The notes under the pieces are model-generated. The model saw only the letters and a list, made by a program, of their open reading frames with translations, ran no database searches and was not told the DNA's origin. From the NCBI GenBank assembly GCA_034509925.1, contig CM067534.1, positions 322,501-386,500 of the forward strand: 64,000 bases of DNA, written 5' to 3'. This stretch comes from Hirudinaria manillensis (taxonomy: Eukaryota > Annelida > Clitellata > Hirudinida > Hirudinidae). Positions 62,388-64,000 of the stretch are shown here, piece after piece; position 1 is the first letter of the stretch; every line of letters starts with the position of its first letter. Both the position numbers and the translations under genes were made by a program.

Positions 62388-63919
62388 GTTATTATTGTTG
62401 TTATATTTGTTACTGAAAGCATTATTTGTCATTAAATGAGTTAATCACAATAATTCATATTTAATCTGTAAGCCTGCAAAATGCATATGCAAATGTTTTT
62501 TTATTAATGACCTTATAATCTTTATAATAACTTTCTAATCTTTCAACTTGACTTGTGAAATTGTTCATCAAATCTCATGCAATTGAATTTTAATTCAACT
62601 ACACTTTAATTTAAATAAATAAATAAAAATCTTAATATTTAAATAATATTTAAATCCCGAACCGATGGAAGTGTAACTTCCGACGTCGTTCGAAGGTTCA
62701 CAAAAGCAACGAAATCCTGGTTCTTCTCTGACGACTCCCGTGTGGACGGGGTACTTGACATGGATTTCAAATATTTTCGTGAAGGCCTCGTAGATGAAGA
62801 TGACGGAGATGAGGATGGCGAAGCTCTCTTCTGTGAAGCGGGTGATGTAGCGGACGAGGAAGCTCAGGTCAAAGGCCACGATGACTAGGAGCACCACGGC
62901 CACCCAAGCGCCGATCCAGAATCGAAAAGACATGAAGTCGAGTTGGTTTTCCCTGATTAATAATAATAATTATAATTATTATAATAATTAATAATAATAG
63001 TAATTAATCATATGATAAATGAAGTTAATATTTGTCCCAAAAGTTAATTCACATGTTTTCAGCAATATGCCACCAACTTGCAGAGATGGTAAAGGATGGA
63101 TTCAAAAATAAGAAGAGGACCAGTTGCACCGACTATGGTGAGGGGTTGTCCTGCAAATAGGGCGTACATCGTGCCACAGATTGCCCCCGACAGCAGGGTT
63201 TCCATTGTCCCCTTGAGGAGATAATAAATCGGTTTCATATTAAAAAATATTATTATCATCATCATTATTACGTTTATTTCCTCACAAACATTAGACAAGA
63301 GATTGTGTGAAAGCCTCTCCAATATTGTCATCATCGTTATTATTGCTATTATTATTTTATTTTTATTGTTATCATTACTTCACAAACAAAAGGACCCAAA
63401 GGCCGCTGACACAGTTTCCGGACGACAATGTTATCGGAACGAAAACGTCAAAAATGAAAGCCAATCATCTGTTTATCCTCACCATGTATCCATCCGTTTT
63501 TTGACCCATGAGACCTCCAAAAGTGACTATCGGAGTGATGCAAGCGAAGAAGAGAAAGACGATAGAAGCCAACGACTGAAGTGCCAAGGCATCAGTTATG
63601 TCGGAAGCAAAGTGCCGATACCTCTTCCTGATGTCCTGAACGAGACCTCCGCAGAATCTGAGCGAACGAAAAGTGTAGCATATAAAAATACAGGAATTAG
63701 AATTATATAGATTGCAGAAAAAATGTATAATAAATAAAAAATATATATTATAGAATGGAATTGAAAATGAAATCGTTAGTTGAAGTTAGATGAGGTGCAT
63801 GAAACTGACTTTCCGGTCCTCTGAAGTGTGGGGTCGTCAGTTGCGCCCTCTTCCTGTTGTGGTGCTTCGGGACCAGATGGCAGTCTCTTCAGCTGATCGA
63901 GTCTACTCTGAATCTTATC
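58919..63919 (-). CDS. SLC4 bicarbonate transporter, membrane domain and C terminus (5' part outside window)
   Basis: Thirteen complete exons and the 3' terminal exon on the minus strand: 63919-63810, 63657-63483, 63211-63078, 62952-62663, 62280-62220, 62099-61847, 61724-61594, 61458-61314, 61136-60958, 60881-60809, 60689-60444, 60221-60090, 60001-59931, 58958-58919; in phase. SLC4 proteins exchange or cotransport HCO3-/CO3 2- with Cl- or Na+. The first exon shown is the cytosolic linker before TM1. Seen: [12 protein letters not shown] in TM1, [19 protein letters not shown] (the substrate-site helix), a Cys-rich extracellular loop (NCITHQN..., CLSLDKC), [32 protein letters not shown] and [34 protein letters not shown] is closest by eye to Na-coupled members (NBCn/NDCBE). 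The protein ends DPSKNFV without an S/T at -2, so no class I PDZ ligand. The cytosolic N-terminal domain is beyond the right edge. Confidence 0.93.
60261..60367 (+). repeat. 56-bp tandem duplication in an SLC4 intron
   Basis: The block beginning AATATTAAAAGTATTATTAT at 60261 is repeated from 60317 almost without change. It sits in the intron between exons 60689-60444 and 60221-60090. Confidence 0.9.
62290..62402 (+). repeat. (ATT)n/(AAT)n microsatellite in an SLC4 intron
   Basis: ATTATT and AATAAT runs in the intron between 62663 and 62280; a similar tract lies at 62177-62203. Confidence 0.85.
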
Positions 63920-64000
63920 CTGCAAATAGTTTATTTCCTCAATTCATCATCGAATCAATTACAACGTAATCTGCGAACGATGCTCGGCCGTTGCAAAGTT

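Overview
The window is nuclear DNA of an intron-rich invertebrate animal. Genes are split into many short exons with GT-AG (rarely GC-AG) introns. Base composition is AT-rich, with abundant (ATC)n, (AAT)n and (GGAT)n microsatellites and Ty3/gypsy retrotransposons inside introns. The gene content is animal: gamma-secretase APH-1, a tau/MAP4-type protein, a NHERF scaffold, an SLC4 bicarbonate transporter and a collagen-glycan glucosidase. I cannot name the species; nothing here points to a vertebrate.

Layout. 40-2387 (+): kinase-fold gene whose catalytic Asp is replaced, a probable pseudokinase. About 6.7-3.5 kb (-): a single-pass membrane protein I do not recognise. 10.17-18.49 kb (+): tau/MAP2/MAP4-family gene with six microtubule-binding repeats, one per exon, carrying an antisense Ty3/gypsy element (11574-15968) in an intron. 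22118-20185 (-): complete APH-1, head to head with a complete GINS3/PSF3 (22599-23529, +). 32740-26106 (-): complete two-PDZ NHERF-like gene with a second, internally deleted copy of the same retroelement in an intron. 33102-43537 (+): complete Aquarius (AQR) spliceosomal helicase gene, 35 exons, 1494 codons in one frame. 46307-43978 (-): MMAA, the mitochondrial G-protein of the cobalamin/methylmalonyl-CoA mutase system. 49910-47325 (-): FEM1 substrate receptor. 50065-50924 (+): small two-exon gene of unknown role. 55821-50866 (-): PGGHG-like GH65 gene with secretory features and a replaced catalytic acid. 63919-58919 (-): the membrane domain and C terminus of an SLC4 bicarbonate transporter, whose 5' part lies outside the window.

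The genes are mostly unrelated housekeeping or membrane functions and do not form a pathway. Three pairs are head to head with short gaps (APH1/GINS3 480 bp, NHERF/AQR 361 bp, FEM1/small gene 154 bp), consistent with shared promoters. AQR and MMAA converge. The small gene and the PGGHG-like gene converge so tightly that their coding regions overlap antisense by 59 bp.

Exon models were built by hand from splice-site consensus, reading-frame phase and recalled family sequences. In APH1, GINS3, NHERF, AQR, MMAA and PGGHG every junction keeps phase. The least secure models are the membrane protein at 3.5-6.7 kb, the end of MAP exon 2 and FEM1 exons 1-2.
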